A stretch of 64,000 nucleotides of DNA from Candidatus Obscuribacterales bacterium (GTDB taxonomy: Bacteria > Cyanobacteriota > Vampirovibrionia > Obscuribacterales > Obscuribacteraceae). The DNA lies in NCBI GenBank assembly GCA_031292355.1, contig JARLHI010000048.1, forward strand, positions 595,525-659,524, read 5' to 3'. Shown piece by piece: positions 1-7,868 of the stretch. The first letter of the stretch is position 1. Each line of letters opens with the position of its first letter. A program made the position numbers and the translations under genes. The notes beneath the pieces were generated by a model that saw only the letters and a program-made list of their open reading frames with translations, searched no databases and was not told the origin of the DNA.

Positions 1-13
1 TCTTCTTCGACAT
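1..13 (-). CDS. 5' end of a gene cut by the left window edge
   Basis: On the minus strand an ATG at 13-11 begins M-S-K-K and runs off the window. It is preceded at ideal distance (7 bases) by a strong ribosome-binding site, AGGAGGA, at 27-21. Only four codons are visible, so nothing can be said about the product. The roughly 400 bases upstream (14-433) would be its leader and promoter region. Confidence 0.45.
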
Positions 14-27
14 CTCCAAATCCTCCT

Positions 28-433
28 GCTCGGTCCCGATTGACCCCAACAACAATCGAAGACAGAGGTTCGACGATGATGCGCACGCAGGAGCGAAAGC
101 GCACACCGCCTCAGTCGGGAAGAGTTGCATTGGAGTCTTGTACTTTCATTATGGACTATCACCCTCTTGTCATGCACGACTTTTTTGAACTTTTTTTGTT
201 AAAAATGGAATTTTTTTTGGCACCAGAAGTAGTGGCGCCAATTATTTACTATATAGACAAGTACCTTTAGGGGTAGGCACCGATTCCTACAACGCAAGTC
301 TGCTGACGTTTCGCCCCTAAGAGCTCGAATTGTTTACAGCCCATCACAGCTTCGGTCTAAATACATACACCGACATTTCTTTTTCTAACACCACAAATGG
401 TGCAAAAAGTATTTTAAATTACAGCCGCTCTCG
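28..433. other. non-coding stretch at left edge
   Basis: No convincing gene. A short plus-strand reading frame is open at 40-270, but it has no ribosome-binding site and is translated largely from T-runs. The stretch probably holds the promoter of the minus-strand gene starting at 13 and the 3' flank of the minus-strand gene ending at 434. T-rich tracts lie at 181-220. Confidence 0.4.
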
Positions 434-940
434 CTAGCTATCGCTAGTTGATTCACGTTTAAAGAGGTCGCGATTTGCTTGAGATTCCAGCGAAAGACTT
501 TGAGCCTCAGTGGCAATACGCAACTGCTGACTAACTCCATCAAGATGTCTGTTGAGATGAACAGCAGAATTTACGGCAATCAAAATGTCTCGACGACCGT
601 GTTTGATATTGCCCTCTTTTAGAAGATTTTCGATCATCGTCAAAGACTCACTTAAAACAACAAGGTCCTGGCAAACAGCAGCCAGTCTGTGCGAAGTTTG
701 ATCGTTAGCCGGCAACACAACATACTGCCTGTGCTGGTCAAGCTCGTTTGCTTTGGCCATCAACTCACTTATAACCGCATGTAGACGCAATCGGCGATTA
801 TGCAACTCGGCAATGATTACTTTTCGCCTGCGCCCTAATCTCTTAGCGATAAATCTGGCACCAAACCACAATGCGAACAACCAGAACATTGTTACAGCGA
901 GAAGGGCAATAAGCATAAAGCGCAACACCTGGTCAGCCAC
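434..940 (-). CDS. membrane-anchored hypothetical protein
   Basis: 168 residues if the GTG at 940 is used; GTG and ATG codons a few residues in are alternatives. One hydrophobic segment at about residues 7-30 is followed by a basic stretch (RLGRRRK), which predicts an N-terminal anchor with the rest in the cytosol. The remainder is helical and rich in Leu, Asn and Gln. I do not recognise a family. The AGGGG before the GTG is nearly adjacent to it, which favours one of the internal starts. It stands alone; the plus-strand frame across it is a shadow. Confidence 0.7.
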   Translation of the reverse strand: MADQVLRFMLIALLAVTMFWLFALWFGARFIAKRLGRRRKVIIAELHNRRLRLHAVISELMAKANELDQHRQYVVLPANDQTSHRLAAVCQDLVVLSESLTMIENLLKEGNIKHGRRDILIAVNSAVHLNRHLDGVSQQLRIATEAQSLSLESQANRDLFKRESTSDS

Positions 941-1303
941 CCCTAAGTAACATTACGACCGTTCCAAATTGATGATAGCTCAAAGTGCCCTTTATTGAAG
1001 GGGGACCTTGCTGTGGACACGAGACAGCTGTCTCAGTGGCTGAATATAAAAGTTGACAAAAACAGAATGTTAACCGTTTCCAATATTTCAAGAATAACCG
1101 AAGTCCCGTACCAGCAGGCATTCGGTAGCACTTGGCAAGAAAATTAAGCTTGCACAGGCATTGACTACAGGAAGTTCGACAGCAAACCCGTGTTACACTT
1201 CGTCCCAGTTAATGGCAACCATCTATCCCTGGTCTGACACTCAAATATCGCTTCAAGTATCGCTTCAAGCGTTAAACAAGCCAAAAGTTATAGGAAAGAA
1301 AAT
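941..1303. other. intergenic region
   Basis: About 360 bases between divergent genes, with no gene seen. It should carry the promoter of the minus-strand gene at 434-940 and of the small plus-strand gene at 1304. A tandem duplication of about 12 bases (TATCGCTTCAAG, twice near 1246-1268) lies shortly before the small gene. Confidence 0.4.
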
Positions 1304-1504
1304 ATGTCCTTTCCCTCAGACGATAACAGTTTAAAAGCTACTATTTGCGACCTCAAAGACGTGCTCGGCCGAGCCCAGCTTGATACTCTAGAGATTGGCG
1401 AAGCACTAACGCAGCTGGAACTCATTGTCGGCAGTATTGAATCAAAAGCAAAAAGAAGCGGATTTGTTCCGCCAGCGTTCATCAGCTCGCCAGCTGTAGT
1501 GTAA
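1304..1504 (+). CDS. small hypothetical protein, 66 aa
   Basis: The ATG at 1304 is preceded by AGGAAAG at suitable spacing. The product is acidic and probably helical in its first 50 residues (LKDVLGRAQLDTLEIGEALTQ), with a short basic patch (KAKRS) and a Pro-rich end. No signal peptide or membrane segment. No family is recognised. A 64-codon antisense frame overlaps it, but that one has no ribosome-binding site. Real but unidentified is the best reading. Confidence 0.5.
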   Translation: MSFPSDDNSLKATICDLKDVLGRAQLDTLEIGEALTQLELIVGSIESKAKRSGFVPPAFISSPAVV

Positions 1505-1518
1505 TTGCGAACTAAGCT

Positions 1519-3987
1519 CTAGTCTTTCTTCTTTTTATCAATGGACTTCGATGGCGCGTTACTTTTACCGCCAGCTTTTCCAGCAACGACAGCTTCGCTC
1601 GATTTAATGACCTTTTCGCTGGGGATATATTCTACTCCGGGCCAATAATGCTGCATCAGTCTGGCGACAGTGATTATGTCCTTATCGTTTTTTTGATTTC
1701 TCGCGAATTCGTAGCGCTGCGTCAGAGCAAGCCAGTTTGACGGCATGACGAACAAAGCGTCATTGAGCAGCTTCTGCGCCGCTGCAAAATTACCAAGCCG
1801 CTCCATCAACATAGCGACGGCAATTAGCAACTCAGGCTGGTTTTCTGAATAAGCAGAGGCTGTCTGCAGCACTCGCCGGACAGAGAGCCTGTCGTCAGCG
1901 CCATTGTCACCATTGAGTAGATAGATGGCGTATATCGAATAGAGCCTTGCCAGATCATCTTTGCTATTTGATGCACGCCCCAGAGCCGAAGCCTTATTGA
2001 ATTGCCCCATCGCCAACTGAACATCCACATCACTCTTGGTGTGCAGGGCCTTCTCGAAAAGAAATTGCGAGAGAGCAACATTGATGCGAGTGATTGAAGT
2101 GCCGTCGTAAATAGAATCAGAGCCTGCCTTGGTTCCGGTTCCCGCATCAGACATAGCCTGCAGTGCGGTAATGGCGTCATCGAGGTCAGCGTTTAAGATG
2201 TAATTGTGATTGATCTCGGCGATATCATTTTGCACCTTATCCTGAGCAAGTCTCTCTTTGCTCTGCTCCAGAAACAATCGACAATTGCGATAGTCGATTG
2301 TCACGCGAAATCTACTCCAAAATGGATTACCCAGGATGCCCATCGTCGAGCCAGAAAACAACCCGGGCGGCAGTTTCTCATTGGACACAACCGGAACAAC
2401 GGAGAAAATCGGATCTGGAAGTTTCATTGAGCCAAGAGTGAGAGTTTTAAATTTGATTGCCCCAATTTGAATCTTGTTGCCTTCAACTCCTTGCACAGAA
2501 CCCACGGACAACAACGGCATCGTCATAATCGGCTTGACTATAGATTCTGAAACGTTATTGAAAGCAGCACCGGTATCCACCAGCAACGAAACCTTGACCT
2601 TATCATCAATAACAGCGTCCACAGCCAGTCCAGCTGAAACAAGAGTAGGTTTACCTTGAATTACAACTGCTTGCGGGGGAACTTTTACCTGGTCTGGATC
2701 TGAAAGAATCAAAATTTTCTTGGCGTAATCGATCGTCACGAGAAAACGACGTAACACATTAGCACCGAGAATGCCTGCCGGACGCACACCTTTGATTGCA
2801 GAAAATGCAGGCAGGTTAGCTACGGCCATCGGCACATTTTCCAGACGAATTGGACCAAGCTCAATGCTTTTGATGTTGGCGTTACCCATTTTCATAAAAC
2901 CAGAACCAGTCGTGAGCGAAAACTCGCCCTTGCTGACTGCACCAACGGCGTTTGCGCTCGCTTGATCCATTACATTTTGGGTGGCACCTGTGTCGACAAT
3001 AAAGCGATATTCATTGCCATCATTTACCTTAGACTTGATCAAAATTTCGTTTGAGGCCATCTCAAATGGAATTTCAACTGGACCATTTTTCAGTCCTGCA
3101 ATCTTCACCGCCGTAGGGATCTCAAACGCGCTGTCATCAATGGAAGCGTCAGCGACTATGGTTTCCGTAACGCTATCTGATGTCCTTTTATCATTTGTAT
3201 ATTCAATGGATTTATAAGCCAATTGAGTGCCGTCAAATTCGCGATAATCGTAATAATTAATTGCCTTAGTGGCAGGCAAGCCCTGCTCAAAGTCGGTGCC
3301 TGCGTATTCGCACCGTAAAATCATATGCGTCTTTTTATCGGCGAAAAAACTTGTTCTTGAACCATCTCCAGCTGTAACGATCAAAACATCGGTCATCTGA
3401 CCTTCAACCATTCGATCAGGAGCGACCTCAAAAACGACGCTCGGTTCTTCAAACTTCAGCAACAGCATCGTACTGTGTTCGAGGTCTTCTTTAATGCGCT
3501 TAGTAGTTTGCGGATCAGACGGAAATACCTGAGTACCTTGCTGCATCCAGCTGATGACGCCGTTGTAGCCAGTGATGGTTGGCTGTCCCATCACATTCAA
3601 TTCGATGCGAATCTTGTCTTGCTTGGAAAGAATCTGGGCATCGACTGTGTTGGTGGCACCAGATAGAGCTGAATAGTCTGCGATCTTGACCGTAGCGCGC
3701 GTGGGCAGGTCGTATACAGCCCGCAATTTAGCAAGGCCACCAGCAGCAGAAAGAATGTTCGCGGCAAGGGCTTTTGCCTCGGGACTGTTTGTCGCTACAG
3801 CCGCAGAAGGAGAAGAACTCTTAGTAGTTGACGGAGTTGTAGAAGTTACGGCAGGATTTGCAGTTTGAGCGAGTGCCGATGCTTCGAGGGCCGACACATT
3901 CGCTATTGAAAATGGACTCAGCAATGAAGCCGTATACAGGGCAAGCGTTAGCTTTGCTCGCCCTCTAAGAGTCCGTTGTTTTCCCAT
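1519..3987 (-). CDS. secreted protein with two retropepsin-like domains and C-terminal TPR-like region
   Basis: About 822 residues from the ATG at 3987, which follows GGAAAGGAATTGAAGG. A longer frame opens at 4062 but would overlap murG and bury the signal peptide (MGKQRTLRGRAKLTLALYTA...). Residues about 70-290 resemble a LolA-like beta domain. Two aspartyl protease signatures follow: FIVDTGATQNV near residue 330 and LLVDTGAAFNNV near 470. Each is followed about 100 residues later by the family's GILG...F.VTIDY motif. Helical TPR-like repeats fill about 620-790, and the tail is Lys-rich. Retropepsin-like enzymes usually work as dimers of single-DTG chains; here both catalytic aspartates are in one chain. 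It starts 52 bases after the murG stop, so it may share the cell-wall transcript. Substrate unknown. Confidence 0.85.
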   Translation of the reverse strand: MGKQRTLRGRAKLTLALYTASLLSPFSIANVSALEASALAQTANPAVTSTTPSTTKSSSPSAAVATNSPEAKALAANILSAAGGLAKLRAVYDLPTRATVKIADYSALSGATNTVDAQILSKQDKIRIELNVMGQPTITGYNGVISWMQQGTQVFPSDPQTTKRIKEDLEHSTMLLLKFEEPSVVFEVAPDRMVEGQMTDVLIVTAGDGSRTSFFADKKTHMILRCEYAGTDFEQGLPATKAINYYDYREFDGTQLAYKSIEYTNDKRTSDSVTETIVADASIDDSAFEIPTAVKIAGLKNGPVEIPFEMASNEILIKSKVNDGNEYRFIVDTGATQNVMDQASANAVGAVSKGEFSLTTGSGFMKMGNANIKSIELGPIRLENVPMAVANLPAFSAIKGVRPAGILGANVLRRFLVTIDYAKKILILSDPDQVKVPPQAVVIQGKPTLVSAGLAVDAVIDDKVKVSLLVDTGAAFNNVSESIVKPIMTMPLLSVGSVQGVEGNKIQIGAIKFKTLTLGSMKLPDPIFSVVPVVSNEKLPPGLFSGSTMGILGNPFWSRFRVTIDYRNCRLFLEQSKERLAQDKVQNDIAEINHNYILNADLDDAITALQAMSDAGTGTKAGSDSIYDGTSITRINVALSQFLFEKALHTKSDVDVQLAMGQFNKASALGRASNSKDDLARLYSIYAIYLLNGDNGADDRLSVRRVLQTASAYSENQPELLIAVAMLMERLGNFAAAQKLLNDALFVMPSNWLALTQRYEFARNQKNDKDIITVARLMQHYWPGVEYIPSEKVIKSSEAVVAGKAGGKSNAPSKSIDKKKKD

Positions 3988-4039
3988 TGCCTTCAATTCC
4001 TTTCCGATTTGTCCAGCCAGAATATAGCTCAAATCAGCG

Positions 4040-5215
4040 CTAAATAGCGCGACTGACGCCAACCTCTTTTAATTGTTTTGCGATTTCTTGAGCCGCATGA
4101 GGGCGCGCAATGGTTTGCATGGCCTGTTTCATCGTCTCCAGTTTGTCGCCATTCGTTAAGGCATCTAACACTGCTTTCGAAAGGCTTTCTGCGGTGAGAT
4201 CATTTTGTGCAATCAAAAAAGCACACCCTTGAGACTCCATAAAGCGAGCGTTGTGCATTTGATGGTTTTGCGCCGCATAAGGATAAGGCACAAATATGGC
4301 AGGAACGTGCATGACAGAAAGCTCTGAGATAGTCATTGCGCCAGCTCGGCAAACTGTCATGTCACTGGCTGCATACGCCGACGACATCTCTTTGATATAC
4401 GGCAACAAGCGATAATGCTCGTTTGTTGCCACAGCTGGAGCCAGTTGCGCCTGAACGGCTGCAAAATTTTTCTCGCCGACCTGATGCAAAATTTGCATGT
4501 CGCCTCGTTGCAAAAGCGCCGGCAAAGCAGCGATGACTGCATCATTGATAGCCTGTGCACCCTGTGAGCCACCAGTCACAAGCAGTGTCTTCAACTCAGG
4601 TCTCAAGCCAAACTCAGATGCTGCTTGAGCACGAGAAACAGGGTTCAGAAAGCTAGCGCGAACGGGATTGCCATTGACGAAAACACGAGAAGACTTGGCT
4701 TCGAATTTCTCTTTGGCGGCAGCCATCCCGAGCGAACATGCAGCCGCAGATCTGGCAAACAATTTGTTGACCATGCCTGGATTCGAATCCGGTTCATGCA
4801 CAATATACGGAATTCCCATCAGCCGTGCGGCAGCAAGTGGCGCAGCCGATGCATAGCCCCCCGTGCCGAGTACAGCAGTCGGCCGAAACAGATGCAATAC
4901 TTTTCTTGCTTGCCAAACAGCGCTAAGTGTTTTAAAAGGAAAGGCAAAAATAGCGCCGGAAATTTTTCGCGGCATACCAACTACCGATAGCCCAACAAAG
5001 TCTAGATTTTTTTCTTTCGCCAACGTCTCTTCAAGATGTCCTGAAGCGCCTATATAAAGAACGGATTCAACGTCTGGATCATTTTGTAACTGCTCTGCCA
5101 CAGCTAGCGCAGGATATATATGCCCGCCAGTCCCACCGCCTGTTAAAACAATTCGGTGCCTGATTTTTTGCTCGGCTGTAGTTGCGATCATTTCAACCAT
5201 TCGGATTTCGACCAT
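4040..5215 (-). CDS. murG: UDP-GlcNAc:lipid I N-acetylglucosaminyltransferase MurG
   Basis: 391 residues. MurG adds GlcNAc to lipid I at the inner face of the membrane, giving lipid II. The Gly-rich signature TGGGTGGHIYPA is at residues 25-36. The GT-B C-terminal half has TGGSQGAQAIND and a donor-binding region (CRAGAMTISEL, then FVPYPYAAQNHQ). The start is uncertain among ATGs at 5215, 5200 and 5191; none has a strong ribosome-binding site. It lies 11 bases after ftsW, so it is probably in one operon with murD and ftsW. Confidence 0.96.
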   Translation of the reverse strand: MVEIRMVEMIATTAEQKIRHRIVLTGGGTGGHIYPALAVAEQLQNDPDVESVLYIGASGHLEETLAKEKNLDFVGLSVVGMPRKISGAIFAFPFKTLSAVWQARKVLHLFRPTAVLGTGGYASAAPLAAARLMGIPYIVHEPDSNPGMVNKLFARSAAACSLGMAAAKEKFEAKSSRVFVNGNPVRASFLNPVSRAQAASEFGLRPELKTLLVTGGSQGAQAINDAVIAALPALLQRGDMQILHQVGEKNFAAVQAQLAPAVATNEHYRLLPYIKEMSSAYAASDMTVCRAGAMTISELSVMHVPAIFVPYPYAAQNHQMHNARFMESQGCAFLIAQNDLTAESLSKAVLDALTNGDKLETMKQAMQTIARPHAAQEIAKQLKEVGVSRAI

Positions 5216-5226
5216 CAGAAATTCGA

Positions 5227-6456
5227 CTATTCGTCGACGTCGAATTCCTCGTCTTCATCGAGCTTGCCGCGGTCTCGTGAAACAGAGAGCAAAATTCCCA
5301 CCATTGAGAGAGTGATCACTAGCGATGTTCCACCATAACTGATGAATGGTAATGTGATACCAGTTACAGGTAGCACTCGCGTTGTGACCATGATATTCAC
5401 CAAAGCCTGTAATGTAATCGAGCTCGTGATACCAATAGCCAGAAAACGACCGAACAGTGTGCGTGATTCCATTGCTGTCTTAAAGCCATAGTAGCCAAAC
5501 AAGACGAACAGTCCGATCAAAACCAGGCATCCCAGAAAACCAAATTCTTCAGCTATTACGGCGAAGATAAAGTCGGCGTGCTGCACTGGCAAATAATAGA
5601 GCTTTTGCAAAGAGCGACCAAAACCTGCTCCCAACCAGCCGCCTGAGCCAATTGCAAGCTCTGCCTGAATTGTATTCCAACCATATGACTGAGGATATTG
5701 CTCGGGGTGCAACCAGGCTAGAATGCGATTAAGCTGATATGGCGTGTGTTTGATGTGCTGCCAGACGACCGGCAAAATAGCGAACGCCGAGCCGAACAGC
5801 AGTAACTGGTTTGCTCCTGACGCAAACAACAAAGCAAACATGCCACCACAAATCATGATGGCTGTACCAAGGTCAGGCTGTTTGATGACAATCACTGCCA
5901 TTATGACGCTGATCAAGACGCGATAAAAAATTTGCTTGTGCCACCAGAAATGCTTGGACAAACCAGCCGCAAGCAAAATAATGGAAGTCACTTTGCACAT
6001 TTCAGAGGGCTGGAATTGCAATGGGCCAATGCCGATCCAACGGCTGGAGCCCATTGTCGTGACAGATAGATGCGGAACGAGGGTCAACATCAACAGAAAC
6101 AATGCCGCACCAGCGAGCGGCCATGCCCATTTTTTCAATTTGCGATAGTCATAGCGACTAATGCTAAACATCACAAACAAGCCAATCATGCAGGCAATTG
6201 CTTGTTTTCTTAAAAATACAGTTGAATCGTGATAGCTGGATAATCCATCAGGAGCCGAAGCACTGAAAACAGCCATCAGCCCAAAACCGCACAGAGACAG
6301 CACAATCGTAATTATGGCGCGATTGGGCAGACCCCGAAACTCGGTGTCCTGAGGCACAACCGGTGGTTCTACCGGTGTGACGGTTTTCGCCCGTCGGCGT
6401 TTACTTCTAGAGTCTTGTGCGGACAATATCTTTGAAGACACGGCCTCTATCCTCAA
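5227..6456 (-). CDS. ftsW: lipid II polymerase / division protein FtsW (SEDS family)
   Basis: 409 residues with about ten hydrophobic segments. SEDS proteins polymerise lipid II into glycan strands; FtsW does so at the division septum with a class B PBP. Diagnostic stretches are QPDLGTAIMI, the loop region YQLNRILAWL, AVIAEEFGFLG and the C-terminal PFISYGGTSL. The N-terminus is a basic cytoplasmic tail (SKRRRAK) and the C-terminus is acidic (DEDEEFDVDE). The first 50 bases overlap the end of murD, so translation may be coupled or begin slightly downstream. RodA is the alternative, but the murD-ftsW-murG context supports FtsW. Confidence 0.93.
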   Translation of the reverse strand: MRIEAVSSKILSAQDSRSKRRRAKTVTPVEPPVVPQDTEFRGLPNRAIITIVLSLCGFGLMAVFSASAPDGLSSYHDSTVFLRKQAIACMIGLFVMFSISRYDYRKLKKWAWPLAGAALFLLMLTLVPHLSVTTMGSSRWIGIGPLQFQPSEMCKVTSIILLAAGLSKHFWWHKQIFYRVLISVIMAVIVIKQPDLGTAIMICGGMFALLFASGANQLLLFGSAFAILPVVWQHIKHTPYQLNRILAWLHPEQYPQSYGWNTIQAELAIGSGGWLGAGFGRSLQKLYYLPVQHADFIFAVIAEEFGFLGCLVLIGLFVLFGYYGFKTAMESRTLFGRFLAIGITSSITLQALVNIMVTTRVLPVTGITLPFISYGGTSLVITLSMVGILLSVSRDRGKLDEDEEFDVDE

Positions 6457-7774
6457 AGTCTTTGAACATATCGAAACTGGCGCAAGCTGGGGACAACAAA
6501 ACCGGACCTGCCTTCAGTTCTTTTCCCAGCTGCACGGCGGCTTCCATGCTATCCACTGGATATACGTTCTCGACTCCCCCATCCCTTAAAGCCTTCTCGA
6601 ATCGCTCCTTGGCTTCGCCTATGAGAATAACAGCTGAAGCGTACTTTCGAACAGATAAAACAAACTCACTAAGCGAAGTTCCTTTGTCTCGACCGCCAGC
6701 GATCAAAACCACTTTTTCTCTTGGAAAGGATTCGAGCGCTTTAATCGCAGAATCAGTGTTCGTAGCTTTACTGTCGTTGTAGAAAGACACCCCATTAATC
6801 GTCGCCACGAATTCCAGACGATGCTCTAGAGCCTCGAATTCTTTAAGGTGTCGGGCAGTCTCTAAGGCAGAAAGCCCAACTGCGGCGGCTGCAGAAATCG
6901 CAGCTAAAGCATTTTCAATATTATGTTTGCCGATTATCTTCAGCTCATTTATGGCGCAAATATTTTCCTCGTGCCCATCCATTCGCAACACAAGCAAACC
7001 ATTGCGCACAAATGCGGCGTCTTTGTATTCTTTCAACTCACTCATAGAGCTGTTTGCAATTAAGCGAGCTTTGACCGCTCCCTGAGAATTGAACTGGGCA
7101 ACAACTGGATCATCGAGATTCAAAACAGCGAATTGATCAGCGCTTTGCTTTTCAAATAGCTTTTGTTTGGCTTTTGTGTATTCAGCCAGACTGCCATGCC
7201 ACTCAATATGGTCTGCCGTCAAATTAAGCCATATAGCCACTTGCGGAGCAAGATTCGTGGTGTAAAAGAGTTGATACGAACTCATTTCGACAACCAGAAA
7301 GTCGTTTGGCTTTTGAATCTGGGTCAAAATCGGAATGCCGAAATTACCACAAGCTGGAGCTTTAAATCCAGCTTTCTCCAGGATAAAACTGATTAGAGCT
7401 GTGGTTGTTGATTTGCCATTTGTACCCGTGATCGCAATCATCGGTGTTTGCGTCTCGCGGAACGCAAGTTCAATATCGCAAACAACCTCACGACCGGCTT
7501 TGAGTGCTCTTTGAATAACTTCGGCGCTTGGAGCGACACCAGGGCTGGTGACAATCAAAGCAGCCTCGTCTATGGCCTTTACCGAGTGGCCGCCAAATTC
7601 TACTTTAATGCCGAGGGCTTCGAGTTGCGAGGCTTCTTTGTCTCGAGCTTCGGTTTTCGCCGAGGACTCAGACAATGTGACGTTCGCGTGACGCTCAACT
7701 AAATATTTCGCAGTGGAAATACCGCTGCGGCCAAAGCCCAAAATCGTGATGTCTTTATTTTGCCAATTTGTCAC
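6407..7774 (-). CDS. murD: UDP-N-acetylmuramoyl-L-alanine:D-glutamate ligase MurD
   Basis: 455 residues, the usual length. It adds D-Glu to UDP-MurNAc-L-Ala using ATP in the cytosol. The N-terminal Rossmann-like domain begins ITILGFGRSGISTAKYL. The central Mur ligase P-loop is ITGTNGKSTTTALI at about residues 114-127, followed by the metal and substrate region (VVEMSSYQL, NLTADHIEWHGS). The C-terminal domain has YNDSKATNTDS and IAGGRDKG. First gene of the murD-ftsW-murG block, starting just downstream of a terminator. Confidence 0.97.
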   Translation of the reverse strand: MTNWQNKDITILGFGRSGISTAKYLVERHANVTLSESSAKTEARDKEASQLEALGIKVEFGGHSVKAIDEAALIVTSPGVAPSAEVIQRALKAGREVVCDIELAFRETQTPMIAITGTNGKSTTTALISFILEKAGFKAPACGNFGIPILTQIQKPNDFLVVEMSSYQLFYTTNLAPQVAIWLNLTADHIEWHGSLAEYTKAKQKLFEKQSADQFAVLNLDDPVVAQFNSQGAVKARLIANSSMSELKEYKDAAFVRNGLLVLRMDGHEENICAINELKIIGKHNIENALAAISAAAAVGLSALETARHLKEFEALEHRLEFVATINGVSFYNDSKATNTDSAIKALESFPREKVVLIAGGRDKGTSLSEFVLSVRKYASAVILIGEAKERFEKALRDGGVENVYPVDSMEAAVQLGKELKAGPVLLSPACASFDMFKDFEDRGRVFKDIVRTRL

Positions 7775-7801
7775 AGCGGTATTGTATTACAGTCGGATCT
7801 G

Positions 7802-7845
7802 AAAAGCACTCCGCATACCCTGATTAAAGGGACGGAGTGCTTTTT
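7802..7845 (-). terminator. Rho-independent terminator after the TPR gene
   Basis: A 12-bp stem pairs 7802-7813 (AAAAGCACTCCG) with 7833-7844, with a 19-base loop. Read on the minus strand it ends in a short U-run. It lies between the stop of the minus-strand TPR gene (7869) and murD (start 7774), so it separates the two transcripts. Confidence 0.85.
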
Positions 7846-7868
7846 CATAGACTGAATTTCAGTGCTGC

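Noticed and set aside
40..270. 76-codon plus-strand frame at the left edge
   Set aside because: No ribosome-binding site; much of it is T-run translation (FFELFLLKMEFFL), and it lies over the likely leader of the minus-strand gene at 13.
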